In this document: piece by piece, positions 18,405 to 27,569 of the stretch
How positions within the stretch are numbered: position 1 is the stretch's first letter
Layout of the letters: each line of letters begins with the position of its first letter
Origin: Pelagibius sp040217155
Lineage (GTDB): Bacteria > Pseudomonadota > Alphaproteobacteria > Kiloniellales > Kiloniellaceae
Direction: 5' to 3'
Assembly: GCA_040217155.1 (NCBI GenBank)
Contig: JAVJNS010000028.1
Coordinates: 146,376 to 210,375, forward strand
DNA length: 64,000 bases
Translations under genes and position numbers: made by a program
The notes under the pieces: model-generated
What the model saw: the letters and a program-made list of their open reading frames with translations, nothing else
Database searches by the model: none
What the model was told of the DNA's origin: nothing

Positions 18405-18554
18405 CTACCGTCCAACTTAGTGGAGGATCTGGGCAAGTTCGGGGCGTCTTGGGGCCGCCGCATGATCATATTGCGGCAAAATCTGGGCGCGCCGCGGGAC
18501 AGCCATGCGTTGCGGCGCCTTGTCCGGCGGTGCGTTTAGTTTTATTCAAAATCC

Positions 18555-19778
18555 ATGCAGCCAAACGAGGCCTTGCCCAAGAAGCCGCAGTCGGCGCGCC
18601 TGGCGCTTACCTTCTCGTGCCTGGGCCACGCCTACATGCACCTCTTCACGGCGTTCTACTTCGTCATCGCCCTGTCTCTCGAGGCCGACTGGGGAATCCC
18701 CAACTATGAACTGGTGAAGCTCTGGGCCCTGGGCTCGTTGCTGGTCGGCCTGGCGGCGCTGCCGGCCGGCTGGCTCGGCGACCGCTGGTCGTCTTCCGGC
18801 ATGATGACGGTATTCTTCACCGGCCTCGGCATTTCCGGCATCGTCTGCGGTCTTGTCGACTCGACCACGGCGTTGATGTTCGGCCTCGCCGCCATCGGCC
18901 TGTTCAGCGCCATCTATCATCCGGTCGGCATCGCCTGGGTGGTCAAGAGCGCCTCCGCCCGCGGCATGGCCCTGGCGGTCAACGGCATCTTCGGCTCCCT
19001 GGGGATCGCCACCGCCGGGCTGATCGCGGGGGTTCTGATCGACGCCTTTTCCTGGCGCGCCGCCTTCATCGTGCCCGGCGCGGTCTGTCTGCTCACCGGA
19101 CTGGCGCTGCTGGTCGCGCTGCGCTGCGGCTGGGTCAGGGAAACGGTGGCCGCGCGCGAAGCGGAGGCGACGCACTCACGGCACGATATGTTCCGGGTCT
19201 ACGGGGTGCTGCTGATGACCATGATGGTCATGGGCCTGCTGTTCCACGCGACCCAGGCCTCGCTGCCCAAGGTCTTCGATCTGCGCCTGCGCGATCTCGC
19301 GGGCGAGGGCGCCTTGGGGGTCGGCGCCCTGGTCGCCCTGGTCTACACCAGCAGCGGTGTCATGCAGCTTGTCGGCGGCTGGCTCGCCGACCGCTTCCCC
19401 CTGAAGCCGATTTATCTCTGCTCGTTCCTGTTCCAGATCCCGGTGCTGCTGCTGCTGTCCTCGGCCGCGAGCAGCCCGCTGCTGGCGCTGGCCGTCATGA
19501 CGGTGATGCTGAGCGCGGTCGCCCTGCCGGCGGAGAACATGCTGCTGGCGCACTACACGCCGCAGCGTCATCGCGGGGTCGCTTTCGGCGTGAAGTTCGT
19601 GCTGGCCTTCGCCATCGCTAACCCGGCGATCCTGCTCGCCTCCTGGGTGGAGGGCCGCAGCGGCGAGTTCGGCGAACTCTACCTCATCATGGCCGCCGTC
19701 GCCGCCGTGGCCGCCGGCGTCACGCTGTTCCTGCCGGGCCGCCGGCGCGGCACCGTCGCCACCGTTCCCGCCGAGTAG
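18555..19778 (+). CDS. MFS transporter, fosmidomycin-resistance-like
   Basis: A 407-residue protein with 12 predicted helices. The first helix region has CLGHAYMHLFTAFYFVIAL, and the loop 2-3 signature is LPAGWLGDRWSS (about 73). AIYHPVGIAWVVKSA (about 118-132) resembles the Fsr-type MFS YHP motif; the second half begins HDMFRVYGVLLMTMM (about 214). It could be an exporter. It is convergent with the ligase gene at 19798 (20 bp gap) and lies near the siderophore-synthetase gene, so siderophore export is a possible role, not a shown one. Confidence 0.85.
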   Translation: MQPNEALPKKPQSARLALTFSCLGHAYMHLFTAFYFVIALSLEADWGIPNYELVKLWALGSLLVGLAALPAGWLGDRWSSSGMMTVFFTGLGISGIVCGLVDSTTALMFGLAAIGLFSAIYHPVGIAWVVKSASARGMALAVNGIFGSLGIATAGLIAGVLIDAFSWRAAFIVPGAVCLLTGLALLVALRCGWVRETVAAREAEATHSRHDMFRVYGVLLMTMMVMGLLFHATQASLPKVFDLRLRDLAGEGALGVGALVALVYTSSGVMQLVGGWLADRFPLKPIYLCSFLFQIPVLLLLSSAASSPLLALAVMTVMLSAVALPAENMLLAHYTPQRHRGVAFGVKFVLAFAIANPAILLASWVEGRSGEFGELYLIMAAVAAVAAGVTLFLPGRRRGTVATVPAE

Positions 19779-19797
19779 CGCGGCGCTTCACGCCCCG

Positions 19798-21213
19798 TCA
19801 CACGCGAGCTGCGTCGGGGATGTCGCAGCGGAAATCATGGAACTTGCCGCCGGCGCTGCGCGGGATACGGTCGTGATAGGTGACGCGCGTGGGAAAGGTG
19901 TGGCCGCAGCGTTCCTGCATCCAGCGGCAGAGGTCGGCTTCCTCCGCCGGCGTCAGGATGCGGTCCGCGACCACCTTGATCTCAATGTCGTCGACGGCAT
20001 GCTGGACGACCTGAAACTGGCGGATACCCGGAATCCTGGTGTACTGGGATGTGCCCAGCAGGGCCCAGGCCTTGCGGCCGTCCGGATAGACCAGCACGTC
20101 GCGCGTGCGCCCCAGGACGCGCTTCAGCACCGGCAGGCCGCGGCCGCAGGGACAGGCTTCTCCGACTTCGGCGAGATCGCCCACGGCATAGCGCAGCATC
20201 GGCATGGCGAAGTTATGCAGCGAGGTGACCACCACCTGGCCGACCTGCCCGGGCGCGCAGGGCGCTCCGTTGTCGTCGAGGACCTCCAGGATAACCGCTT
20301 CCGACTGCACGTGGTAAGAGCCTGCCTCCGGGCATTGAAAGGCGAGGTAGCCGCTCTCCTGGGTGCTGTAGACGTCGGCGATCTCCAGGTTCCAGACCTC
20401 GCGGCAGAGCCGCCGGGTTTCCGGGTCGAGCAGTTCGGAGACGGTGCGCACCTGACGCAGGCCGGGCAGGCGCAGCCGCCGCTCGCGGCAAAAGACCAGG
20501 AGTTCGCGCAGGGCCGAAGGATAGGTCAGCAGGTAATCCGGCTGCTCGCGCTGCAGCCACTCGGCCTGGTCCTCGATCTTGGTGCCGATGTGCAGGCCGA
20601 CGGCGGGGCCGTCACCGAAAATCTCCTTTATAGAGCGGCTCCAGTGCGGCGACCGCGCGCCGGCCGGGTAGTCCGCGCGGCCGTTCGGGACCGAACGGAT
20701 GGCGGCGAGCTTGGCGGCGAAATCGCGGTCATGCCAAAGATGCTCGCGCAGGGTCAGGACGTCCCAGACCACTTGGACGACCGCACTGCTGCGCGCCTTG
20801 ATCGGGCGGCCGGTGGAGCCGCTGGTCGTCAGTTCGAAGGTCTCGCCGTGACCCTCGGGCATCTCGCTCGCATAGAGCTTCGGCCCGGCCTCCTGCAGCG
20901 CCGCGCGGGTCAGCAGCGGGATGCGGGCCCAGATCTCCGGCGTCAACGCCCGCCCCAGGACGAAGCCGGCCCGATCCAGCCGTTCGCGATAGAACGGCAC
21001 CTGCCGCCGCGCAAAGCCGAGCAGCGCTTCGGCCTGGCGCAGCTGCTCGACCTGCAATGCTTCGGCGGGCCACCATTGGCTCTGGTCGAGCTGCTGAAGC
21101 ATGGCGAGCGTTCGCGCCGCCTGGGCACTTGGCCGGGCGGGCCAGACCAGGGTCGCGTCGGCGCCCACCGGGGGCCGGTAAGCGGACTGTCGTGGACGGT
21201 GCGGCAGCGGCAT
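19798..21213 (-). CDS. PaaK/CapK-type adenylate-forming ligase (copy 1)
   Basis: A 471-residue member of the phenylacetate-CoA ligase / CapK group. The P-loop-like motif is LTTSGSTGRPIKA (about 140-152). YSTQESGYLAFQCPE (about 297) is the core A5 region. MLRYAVGDLAEVGEACPCGRG (split: LRYAVGDLAEV, ACPCGRGLPVL, about 345-370) contains the hinge Asp and a conserved Cys pair, and IPRSAGGKFHDF (about 455) holds the C-terminal catalytic Lys. Such enzymes adenylate a carboxylic acid and pass it to CoA or another acceptor. It is divergent from the IucA/IucC-type gene by 142 bp and paralogous to the ligase at 42023-43408. The substrate is unknown. Confidence 0.87.
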   Translation of the reverse strand: MPLPHRPRQSAYRPPVGADATLVWPARPSAQAARTLAMLQQLDQSQWWPAEALQVEQLRQAEALLGFARRQVPFYRERLDRAGFVLGRALTPEIWARIPLLTRAALQEAGPKLYASEMPEGHGETFELTTSGSTGRPIKARSSAVVQVVWDVLTLREHLWHDRDFAAKLAAIRSVPNGRADYPAGARSPHWSRSIKEIFGDGPAVGLHIGTKIEDQAEWLQREQPDYLLTYPSALRELLVFCRERRLRLPGLRQVRTVSELLDPETRRLCREVWNLEIADVYSTQESGYLAFQCPEAGSYHVQSEAVILEVLDDNGAPCAPGQVGQVVVTSLHNFAMPMLRYAVGDLAEVGEACPCGRGLPVLKRVLGRTRDVLVYPDGRKAWALLGTSQYTRIPGIRQFQVVQHAVDDIEIKVVADRILTPAEEADLCRWMQERCGHTFPTRVTYHDRIPRSAGGKFHDFRCDIPDAARV

Positions 21214-21355
21214 GGCTACCCCGATAGCACCGTTTGGCTGGTAGGCGCAAAGCCTCGCTGGCCGGGCGAGCCGAGTTCCCTGGTCCCTCCCGTCATGGTA
21301 CCGTGGCGTCGCCGGCCGGCGCCCCGCCCGCCGCTTCTGTCAATCACCGTGGTTT

Positions 21356-23326
21356 ATGTCCGGCGAAGATCCCCACAGCACCCAGAACGACGCGGACCCG
21401 GTTTCCGGCGCCCCGGCTTCGCTGGTCGACCGGGCGCGTGTCACGCGCCGCCGCTGGGCGGCGGCGTTGCTGCAGGCCGGCCTGCTGCCGGTCGGGCTCG
21501 ATACGGAAACCCTGTCGCGGCAGGTCGCGGAGACCGGCCGCGAGATGGTCGCCCGGCTCGCTCTTGCGATGCTGCAGGAGGGGATGCTGCACGGCGCGGC
21601 TTGCGGCGGTGGCGAGACCGAGGTCGCGGTCCCGCGGCGCGGGAATGAGGGCGCGGTCCTCACGGTGCGCGGGTTGTATCCGGAACAACCGGATCTCTTT
21701 CCGCGCCTCCGGTTGTTCCGCCGGGAGGACGAGGGGATCGCCGAGCCGATCGAGGACCCCATCGAGTTCCTGGAGTTTGTCGCGCCCGCGCTGCACGGCG
21801 CGCCGCTCTCGGCCCTGTCCCGCTTGGCTGACGAGGTGACCGACGCGGTGCTGAACGATGTCCTGTGCTGCGCCTATCGGTCGGCCTGGAACGAGCGCTT
21901 GCGAGAGTCCGTCGGCGCGGCGCGGCGGGCGAGCTTGTGGGACTGGCTCAAGGATCGGCCGGAGCCGCAGAACCAAGCGATCCTGCTGGAACAGTGGGGC
22001 GCGGTCGGCCACCCCTATCATCCGACCCACAAGGCGCGGCTCGGCATGTCGCCCGCCGAGGTGCTGGAGTTCTGCCCGGAGTTCGAACCGCGGGTGGCGG
22101 TCGCGCTGGCCGCCGCGCGCCGTGAACGGCTGCGCGGCGAAACCATGGCCGGGGCGCCGTCGAGAGAGACCTGGCTGGACCATCATTTCCCCGCCCAGGC
22201 TGTGGCCTGGCGGCGCGCGCTGATCGGCCAGGGGCGCGATCCCGGTGAGTACGTCGCCCTGCCGGTTCACCCCTGGCAGGCGCGGCACGAGATCCCGCGG
22301 CGTTTCTCCCGATCCATCGCCCGCGGCGATCTCGTTTTGCTTCGCTCTCCGGTGATTCCCTGCGCGCCCCTGGTTTCTGTCCGCACGCTGGTGCCCAGCG
22401 GACAAGCGGACGCGCCGCACCTCAAGCTGTCCCTCGGCGTGCGGCTGACCAGCGTTGAGCGCACCATCTCGCCGCGCTCCTGCGAGATGGGTCCGCGTAT
22501 CAGCAAGCTGCTGCAGGACCTGATCGCGCGCGACGCCGCGCTGTCGCCGTCTCTGCGCATCCTGCCCGAGGAGGCAGGCATGTATTATGCCTCGGCGGAC
22601 CCGGAAGAGTTGGAAGAGGCGCGGCATCTGGCGGCGTTGCTGCGGTGCAATCCTTCCCGCCTGTGCGGCGACGACGTCATCGTCATCCCCGCGACCGCCT
22701 TGACCGCGGCCTCGCCGATGACCGGCGCGCCCCTGTTCGTCGAGCTCGCGGCGGCAGCGGCCGGCGCCGGCCCAAGTGCGGTTCAGGCGCATTTCGCGGA
22801 CTATGTCGAAGCTTTCCTGCGGCCGCTCTTGACGCTCTATCTGCGCTACGGGATCGGCATCGAGGCGCATCAGCAGAACACCCTGGCCCTCTACAGCCGC
22901 GCCGGCGCGCTGCGGGGTTTCATGTTCCGCGACTTCGGCGGTATCCGCATTCACGAACCCTCGCTCCGCCGGGCCGGCCTGGAACTGAAGGTACACCCTG
23001 ACCGCTTGACGGTCGTCGATGAGTGGCGGGATGTCCGCAGCAAACTGATTTCCCGCGCCCTGCACCGCCATCTGGGGTTCCTCATCAGCCGGATAAGCCT
23101 TCATCTGCAGGCAAGCGAAGGTCCCCTGTGGGCGGTCGCGGCGGACGTGGTGCAGACGATACTGGACGAACTGCACGGCGACGTCGCGGCGGCGACCTGG
23201 CGGCGGGAGCGCGCCGCCCTGCTCGACGACGACTGGGACTTGAAAGCGAACCTGCGCATGCGCTTCGAAGATCTATCGCAGGATGTTTACGTTCGCAGCA
23301 CCAACCCCCTGCGGCGGGCCGGCTAG
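21356..23326 (+). CDS. IucA/IucC family siderophore synthetase (NIS synthetase)
   Basis: A 656-residue NRPS-independent siderophore synthetase. Family motifs in order: GHPYHPTHKARLGMS (about 216-230, phosphate/ATP and carboxylate contacts), LPVHPWQ (about 300), KLSLGVRLTSVERTIS (about 355-370), GIEAHQQNTLAL (about 500) and FRDFGGIRI (about 520), followed by the FhuF-like C-terminal helical domain. These enzymes adenylate a citrate or dicarboxylate unit and condense it with an amine or alcohol. Only one synthetase is present here, with no TonB receptor or amine-modifying enzymes in the window. Neighbours are a CapK-type ligase (divergent) and an MFS protein. Confidence 0.93.
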   Translation: MSGEDPHSTQNDADPVSGAPASLVDRARVTRRRWAAALLQAGLLPVGLDTETLSRQVAETGREMVARLALAMLQEGMLHGAACGGGETEVAVPRRGNEGAVLTVRGLYPEQPDLFPRLRLFRREDEGIAEPIEDPIEFLEFVAPALHGAPLSALSRLADEVTDAVLNDVLCCAYRSAWNERLRESVGAARRASLWDWLKDRPEPQNQAILLEQWGAVGHPYHPTHKARLGMSPAEVLEFCPEFEPRVAVALAAARRERLRGETMAGAPSRETWLDHHFPAQAVAWRRALIGQGRDPGEYVALPVHPWQARHEIPRRFSRSIARGDLVLLRSPVIPCAPLVSVRTLVPSGQADAPHLKLSLGVRLTSVERTISPRSCEMGPRISKLLQDLIARDAALSPSLRILPEEAGMYYASADPEELEEARHLAALLRCNPSRLCGDDVIVIPATALTAASPMTGAPLFVELAAAAAGAGPSAVQAHFADYVEAFLRPLLTLYLRYGIGIEAHQQNTLALYSRAGALRGFMFRDFGGIRIHEPSLRRAGLELKVHPDRLTVVDEWRDVRSKLISRALHRHLGFLISRISLHLQASEGPLWAVAADVVQTILDELHGDVAAATWRRERAALLDDDWDLKANLRMRFEDLSQDVYVRSTNPLRRAG

Positions 23327-23396
23327 CCGCGCGGTCCTTCGAGGTCTCGCTGATCGGCGGCCGGGTTCGGGTGGCAAAGCGCTTTAACTGGCAGAA

Positions 23397-24704
23397 CTAA
23401 CAGGCCGCCGCCAGGGCCTGCTCCAGGTCGGCGATGAGGTCTTCTACCGTCTCCAGGCCGATGGAGAGCCGCACCACTTCGGGGCCAGCGCCGGCGGCGG
23501 CCTGCTGCTCCTCGCTGAGCTGGCGGTGGGTGGTCGAGGCGGGATGCAGGATCAACGAGCGCGCATCGCCGATGTTGGCGAGATGGGAGAACAGCTCGCA
23601 GCCTTCCACCATCTTCACACCGGCGGCATAGCCGCCTTTCAGGCCCAGGGTGAAGACCGAGCCGGCGCCCAGCGGCAGGTATTTCCGCGCCAGCGTGTGA
23701 TAGGGGCTCGAGGGCAGGGCGGCGCAGGACACCCAGGCGACCGCCGGATGGCTCTCGAGGAATTCGGCCACCACCTTGGCGTTGGCGCAGTGCCGCCCCA
23801 TGCGCAGGCTCAGCGTCTCGGTGCCGAGCAGCGTGTGGAAGGCGTTCTGCGGCGCCATGGTGGCGCCGAGGTCGCGCAGGCCCACCGCGTGCGCCTGCAT
23901 GGTGAAGGCCATGTCGCCGAAGGTCTCGTGGAAATTGAGGCCGTGGTAGGCCGGCTCCGGCGCCGCCAGTCCGGGAAACTTGCCGCCGCTGGTCCAGTCG
24001 AAGCCGCCGGAATCGATCACCGCGCCGCCCATCGAGGTGCCGTTGCCGGAGAGGAACTTGGTGGTCGAGTGCACCACCAGATCGGCGCCCCAGTCGAAGG
24101 GCCGGCAGAGGTAGGGCGTGGCCATGGTGTTGTCGACGATGAGCGGGATCTCCGCTTCCCTGGCCACGGCCGCCAGGGCCTCGATGTCGCTGACCACGCC
24201 GCCGGGGTTGGCGAGACTCTCGACGAAGATCGCCTTGGTTTTCGGGGTAAGCGCCCGGCGCACGGCCTCGGGGTCGTCGACGTCGACGAAGTCGGCCTGC
24301 CAGTCGAACTTCTTGAAGGTTTTGCCGAACTGCGTGATCGAGCCGCCGTAGAGCCGGGTCGAGACGATGAAGCGGTCGCCGGGCTCCATGATGGCGAAGA
24401 AGGCGAGGATCTGCGCGGCGTGGCCCGAGGCGCAGCAGGTGCCGCCGCGGCCGCCCTCAAGGTTCGCCAGGCGCTCCTCCAGCGCCGCCACCGTCGGGTT
24501 GGTCAGGCGCGAATAGATGAAGCCGAAGCTCTGCAGGTTGAACAGCGAGGCCGCGTGGTCGGCGTCGTGGAAGACATAGGAGGTGTTCTGGAAGATCGGC
24601 GTCTGGCGCGCGCCGGTGACCGGCTCCGGCTGTGTGCCGGCGTGGATCATGCGGGTCTCGAAGCCGTAGTCGCGCTCGCCCGGCATTTTCGACTCCTTGC
24701 TCAT
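23397..24704 (-). CDS. metY: O-acetylhomoserine aminocarboxypropyltransferase (sulfhydrylase)
   Basis: It makes homocysteine from O-acetylhomoserine and sulfide with PLP. The 435-residue protein starts MSKESKMPGERDYGFETRM (ATG 24704), overlapping the upstream gene's stop by ATGA. Motifs: FIYSRLTNPTVAALEERLA (about 60), ASGHAAQILAF (about 88), VDNTMATPYLCRPFDWGADL (about 185) and HSTTKFLSGNGTSMGGA, whose Lys (about 213) binds PLP. A long in-frame extension upstream belongs to the overlapping gene. It is the last gene of an mscS / CoA-binding / metY operon. Confidence 0.96.
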   Translation of the reverse strand: MSKESKMPGERDYGFETRMIHAGTQPEPVTGARQTPIFQNTSYVFHDADHAASLFNLQSFGFIYSRLTNPTVAALEERLANLEGGRGGTCCASGHAAQILAFFAIMEPGDRFIVSTRLYGGSITQFGKTFKKFDWQADFVDVDDPEAVRRALTPKTKAIFVESLANPGGVVSDIEALAAVAREAEIPLIVDNTMATPYLCRPFDWGADLVVHSTTKFLSGNGTSMGGAVIDSGGFDWTSGGKFPGLAAPEPAYHGLNFHETFGDMAFTMQAHAVGLRDLGATMAPQNAFHTLLGTETLSLRMGRHCANAKVVAEFLESHPAVAWVSCAALPSSPYHTLARKYLPLGAGSVFTLGLKGGYAAGVKMVEGCELFSHLANIGDARSLILHPASTTHRQLSEEQQAAAGAGPEVVRLSIGLETVEDLIADLEQALAAAC

Positions 24705-25204
24705 GACAGCTTCATCCGGCGCCGCTTGGCGGAGATGATGCGCGAGTTGAAACCGCCCCAGGAGAGCTCCGCGTTGAGGCGCCCGAACTCGATCTTCGGG
24801 CAGCGGTCCATGACCACGGTAAGGCCGGCGGCGCGGGCTCTCACCGCCGCCTCGTGACTGATCACGCCGAGCTGCATCCAGATCACCTTGATGCCTTTTT
24901 CTTTGGCGACGGCGATGGCCTCGTCGGTGACCGGGCCCGCCGCTTCGGAGTTGCGGAAGATGTCGACCATCTCGAAGCTGCCGGGGATCTCGCTCAGCGT
25001 GGCATAGACCGTCTCGCCGAGGATCTCCTTGCCGGCTTGGCCGGGATTGACCGGGATCACGCGGTAGCCTTTTTCCTGCAGGTACTTCATGGCGAAGTAG
25101 CTGGGCCGGTTCCACTTGGCCGAAGCGCCGACCATGGCCAGCGTGCGCGTGTCGCGCAGGATGGCGAGCAGTTCGGCATTGCTGTAGGCGAGGGGCGAGG
25201 TCAT
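24701..25204 (-). CDS. CoA-binding domain protein (YccU type)
   Basis: A 167-residue protein with a CoA-binding Rossmann domain (residues 15-135): LAMVGASAKWNRPSYFAMKY, YRVIPVNPGQAGKEILGE, VDIFRNSEAAGPVTDEAI, and VIWMQLGVISHEAA; then VVMDRCPKIEFGRL. The family binds CoA or a related nucleotide; its physiological role is unknown. It overlaps metY by 4 bp and starts 4 bp after the mscS stop, so the three are translationally coupled, and pairing with metY recurs in alphaproteobacteria. Confidence 0.9.
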   Translation of the reverse strand: MTSPLAYSNAELLAILRDTRTLAMVGASAKWNRPSYFAMKYLQEKGYRVIPVNPGQAGKEILGETVYATLSEIPGSFEMVDIFRNSEAAGPVTDEAIAVAKEKGIKVIWMQLGVISHEAAVRARAAGLTVVMDRCPKIEFGRLNAELSWGGFNSRIISAKRRRMKLS

Positions 25205-25208
25205 GACG

Positions 25209-26522
25209 TCACTCCCCGTCCTTCTCGGCGTTGCCCTTCTCGGCGTCGCCCTTCTTGGCGTCGCCCGACTGGGGGCCTGGTTCCTGGTTCATTTCCGCCG
25301 CCTCCTTGCGGCCCTTGCCGTCCTGCGGTGGGGCGGACCGGCGATGCTCGATGCTGCGGTCGCCGGTGTCCTCGGCGCCGCGTCGGTCCGGCGGCACGAA
25401 GGCCTCCGGCGTGTCGTCCGGCAGGGTCTCAAGGTAGAGCGAGCGGCTCGGGAAGGCAAAGCCGGTGCCGGCTTCGTGCACGACGTTCATGATGTGGTAG
25501 GCGAGTTTCTCCTTGATCTCCAGCCACTCGCCCCAGTTGGTCGTCTTGGTGAAGCAGTACAGCAGTATGTCGATCGAGGAGTCGTTGAAGCTGTCGATAC
25601 GCACGAAGGTCGAGGCCTCCTCGGGCTGGGCGAAGTCGCCGTTGCCGACGATGTGCGCTTCGATGCCGTCGCGGATCTTCCGCAACTGTTCGACGGTGGT
25701 GCGGTATTCGACGCCGATCACCCAGTTGATGCGGCGGTGAGTCATGGCGCTGAAGTTGGTGACCGCGTTGTCCGACAGCTTGGCGTTGGGCACGAATACC
25801 GGCGCCTTGTCGAAGCGGCGGATGCGGGTGGAGCGGAACCCTATGGTCTCGACCACGCCTTCGACCACGCCATCGACAAGGATCCAGTCGCCCGGATTGA
25901 AGCGCTTCTCGGCGATCACCAGGATGCCGGCGATGAGATTCTTGAACAGGTCCTGTGCACCCAGCGCCACGGCGACGCCCAGCAACCCGGCGCCGGCCAG
26001 AATCGGCCCGACCTGGATGCCCCAGAGTTCGAGGATGATGGCGCCACCGATGAAGGCGATGCCGACCTTGGTGGCCTTGACCAGCCATTCCACCATCGGC
26101 TGGGTAAAGACCCGCTCCAGCTTGGCGAAGACGAAGGAGAACGGACCGACCGCGGCGAAGAGGAACCAGAAGATGGTGAACACCACCAGCGAGCGCAGCA
26201 GGTTGTCGGCGACGGTGCCGAGGCGGCCCTCGACGCCGAGGTAGCCGATGGCGACGAAGATGCCGATCACCAGGGGAACGAAGCGGATCGGCGGCGCCAG
26301 CGCATCGACCGCCTGGTCGTTCAGCCCGCCTTCGCTGCGCTCGGCCCAGCGCCGCAGGCGGCCGATGACGATGCTGGTGAAGAGGTGGCGGAGAATGAGG
26401 AACAGGATAACGATGCCGAGGGCGATCAACAGGCGCCCGACGTCGACACCCAGGACTCCGCGGTTCCAGACGTCGACGACGAGGGACCAGAATGATTGCA
26501 GTTCTTCGGTCAAGGAAAGCAC
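25209..26522 (-). CDS. MscS family mechanosensitive channel
   Basis: A 437-residue membrane protein with N-terminal helices (VGRLLIALGIVILFLIL region, residues 28-46; two or three more to 170) and the MscS core: ILAGAGLLGVAVALGAQDLFKN (split: GAGLLGVAVALGAQ, DLFKN) is the pore-lining Gly/Ala helix at about 176-198, then the beta domain RFNPGDWILVDGVVEGVVE and the soluble alpha/beta domain. The C-terminal 70 residues are charged, with a repeated GDAKKGDAEKGNAEKDGE tail. It protects against osmotic downshock by ion release. It starts at GTG 26522 with a weak ribosome binding site; a TTG three codons later is an alternative. Confidence 0.92.
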   Translation of the reverse strand: MLSLTEELQSFWSLVVDVWNRGVLGVDVGRLLIALGIVILFLILRHLFTSIVIGRLRRWAERSEGGLNDQAVDALAPPIRFVPLVIGIFVAIGYLGVEGRLGTVADNLLRSLVVFTIFWFLFAAVGPFSFVFAKLERVFTQPMVEWLVKATKVGIAFIGGAIILELWGIQVGPILAGAGLLGVAVALGAQDLFKNLIAGILVIAEKRFNPGDWILVDGVVEGVVETIGFRSTRIRRFDKAPVFVPNAKLSDNAVTNFSAMTHRRINWVIGVEYRTTVEQLRKIRDGIEAHIVGNGDFAQPEEASTFVRIDSFNDSSIDILLYCFTKTTNWGEWLEIKEKLAYHIMNVVHEAGTGFAFPSRSLYLETLPDDTPEAFVPPDRRGAEDTGDRSIEHRRSAPPQDGKGRKEAAEMNQEPGPQSGDAKKGDAEKGNAEKDGE

Positions 26523-26525
26523 TCT

Positions 26526-26570
26526 CTAACGCTGTGGGGCCTAACGCTGTGGGGCCAAACGCCGTGGGAC
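26526..26570. repeat. Three 15-bp tandem repeats before mscS
   Basis: CTAACGCTGTGGGGC at 26526-26540 and 26541-26555 are identical; CAAACGCCGTGGGAC at 26556-26570 is a diverged third unit. The array lies 4 bp upstream of the mscS start codon, in its leader or promoter. Confidence 0.9.
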
Positions 26571-26629
26571 GGCTGTCCCGCTGATCTGCTGTGCGTGGCG
26601 CGGCGGTGTGTGGTTTAGCGGCGCGCGGT

Positions 26630-27436
26630 TCACCTGCCCTGCCACCGGGGTTCGCGTTTCTCGATGAAGGCGTCGATGCCTTCTTCCGCGTCGCGGGCCA
26701 GCATGTTGGTCGCCATCACCTGGCTGGTATAGGCATAGGCCTCGACCAGGCCGTATTCGATCTGCCGGTAGAAAGCTTCCTTGCCGATTTTCAAGGTGAG
26801 GGACGACTTGCCGGCAACCTTCCTGGCCAGCGCCAGGGTCTCGTCCTCGAGCGCCTCGCTTGGCACCGCCTTGTTGATGAGGCCGATGCGCCGGGCCTCC
26901 TCCGCGGTCACGGTGTCACCGGTCAGCAGCATCTCCATGGCCTGCTTGCGCGGCACCGCGCGCGACAGGGCGACCATGGGCGTGGAGCAGAACAGGCCGA
27001 TGTTGACCCCCGGGGTGCCGAAATGTGCGTCCGCTTCGGCGACCGCCAGGTCGCAGGTGGCGACCAGCTGGCAGCCGGCCGCCGTGGCGATGCCGTGCAC
27101 CTTGGCGATCACCGGCTGCGGCAGGGCGGTCAGCGTGGTCATCAGCCGGCTGCACTGGCGAAAGATCGCCTGATAGAAATCCCGGTCTCCGCTGTGCTTG
27201 CGCAGCTCCTTCAGGTCGTGGCCGGCGCAGAAGCCGCGGCCGGCGCCCTCGACGATCACGGCGCGCACGCCGGCGTCCTCGGCGATCCCCTCCAGGGCCG
27301 CCTGCAGTTCGGTCATCAGTGCCGCGGAGAGGGCGTTGTAGCGACCTGGGCGGTTGAGCGTCAGGCGGGCGATGCCGTCGCTGTCGGAGCGCAGCAGCAG
27401 CGCGGAGTCGGCGGAGAGGGCGGCTTCGGCGGACAT
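26630..27436 (-). CDS. Crotonase-fold protein (enoyl-CoA hydratase family, ECHDC3-like)
   Basis: A 268-residue crotonase-superfamily protein. The oxyanion-hole segments are RYNALSAALM (about 32) and GFCAGHDLKEL (about 70). At the two usual catalytic glutamate positions it has Gln (AAGCQLVATCDLAV, about 124) and Gly (HFGTPGVNIGLF, about 145), so classical hydration is unlikely. The tail EEGIDAFIEKREPRWQGR is typical. Human and bacterial ECHDC3-like proteins share these changes. It is divergent from the hotdog gene at 27570. Confidence 0.85.
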   Translation of the reverse strand: MSAEAALSADSALLLRSDSDGIARLTLNRPGRYNALSAALMTELQAALEGIAEDAGVRAVIVEGAGRGFCAGHDLKELRKHSGDRDFYQAIFRQCSRLMTTLTALPQPVIAKVHGIATAAGCQLVATCDLAVAEADAHFGTPGVNIGLFCSTPMVALSRAVPRKQAMEMLLTGDTVTAEEARRIGLINKAVPSEALEDETLALARKVAGKSSLTLKIGKEAFYRQIEYGLVEAYAYTSQVMATNMLARDAEEGIDAFIEKREPRWQGR

Positions 27437-27569
27437 ATTTTCCTCGCTCTATCGGCGGTTCTTCATCTGCGGTAGAAAGACTTTGGCGCTTCCACCGGCG
27501 GGAGTTCAAGGAATAATAGGACAGCCTGCCGGTGAAGACCGCCGCCCTTACCAGGAACCGCGCGAGACG

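Noticed and set aside
24705..25115. N-terminal extension of MetY
   Set aside because: The extended frame overlaps the CoA-binding gene on the same strand and is not protein-like; ATG 24704 with the ATGA overlap fits the family start.
23327..26629. SAM riboswitch controlling metY
   Set aside because: metY is the third gene of its operon, and no SAM-II-like or other SAM aptamer pattern was recognised before mscS or metY.
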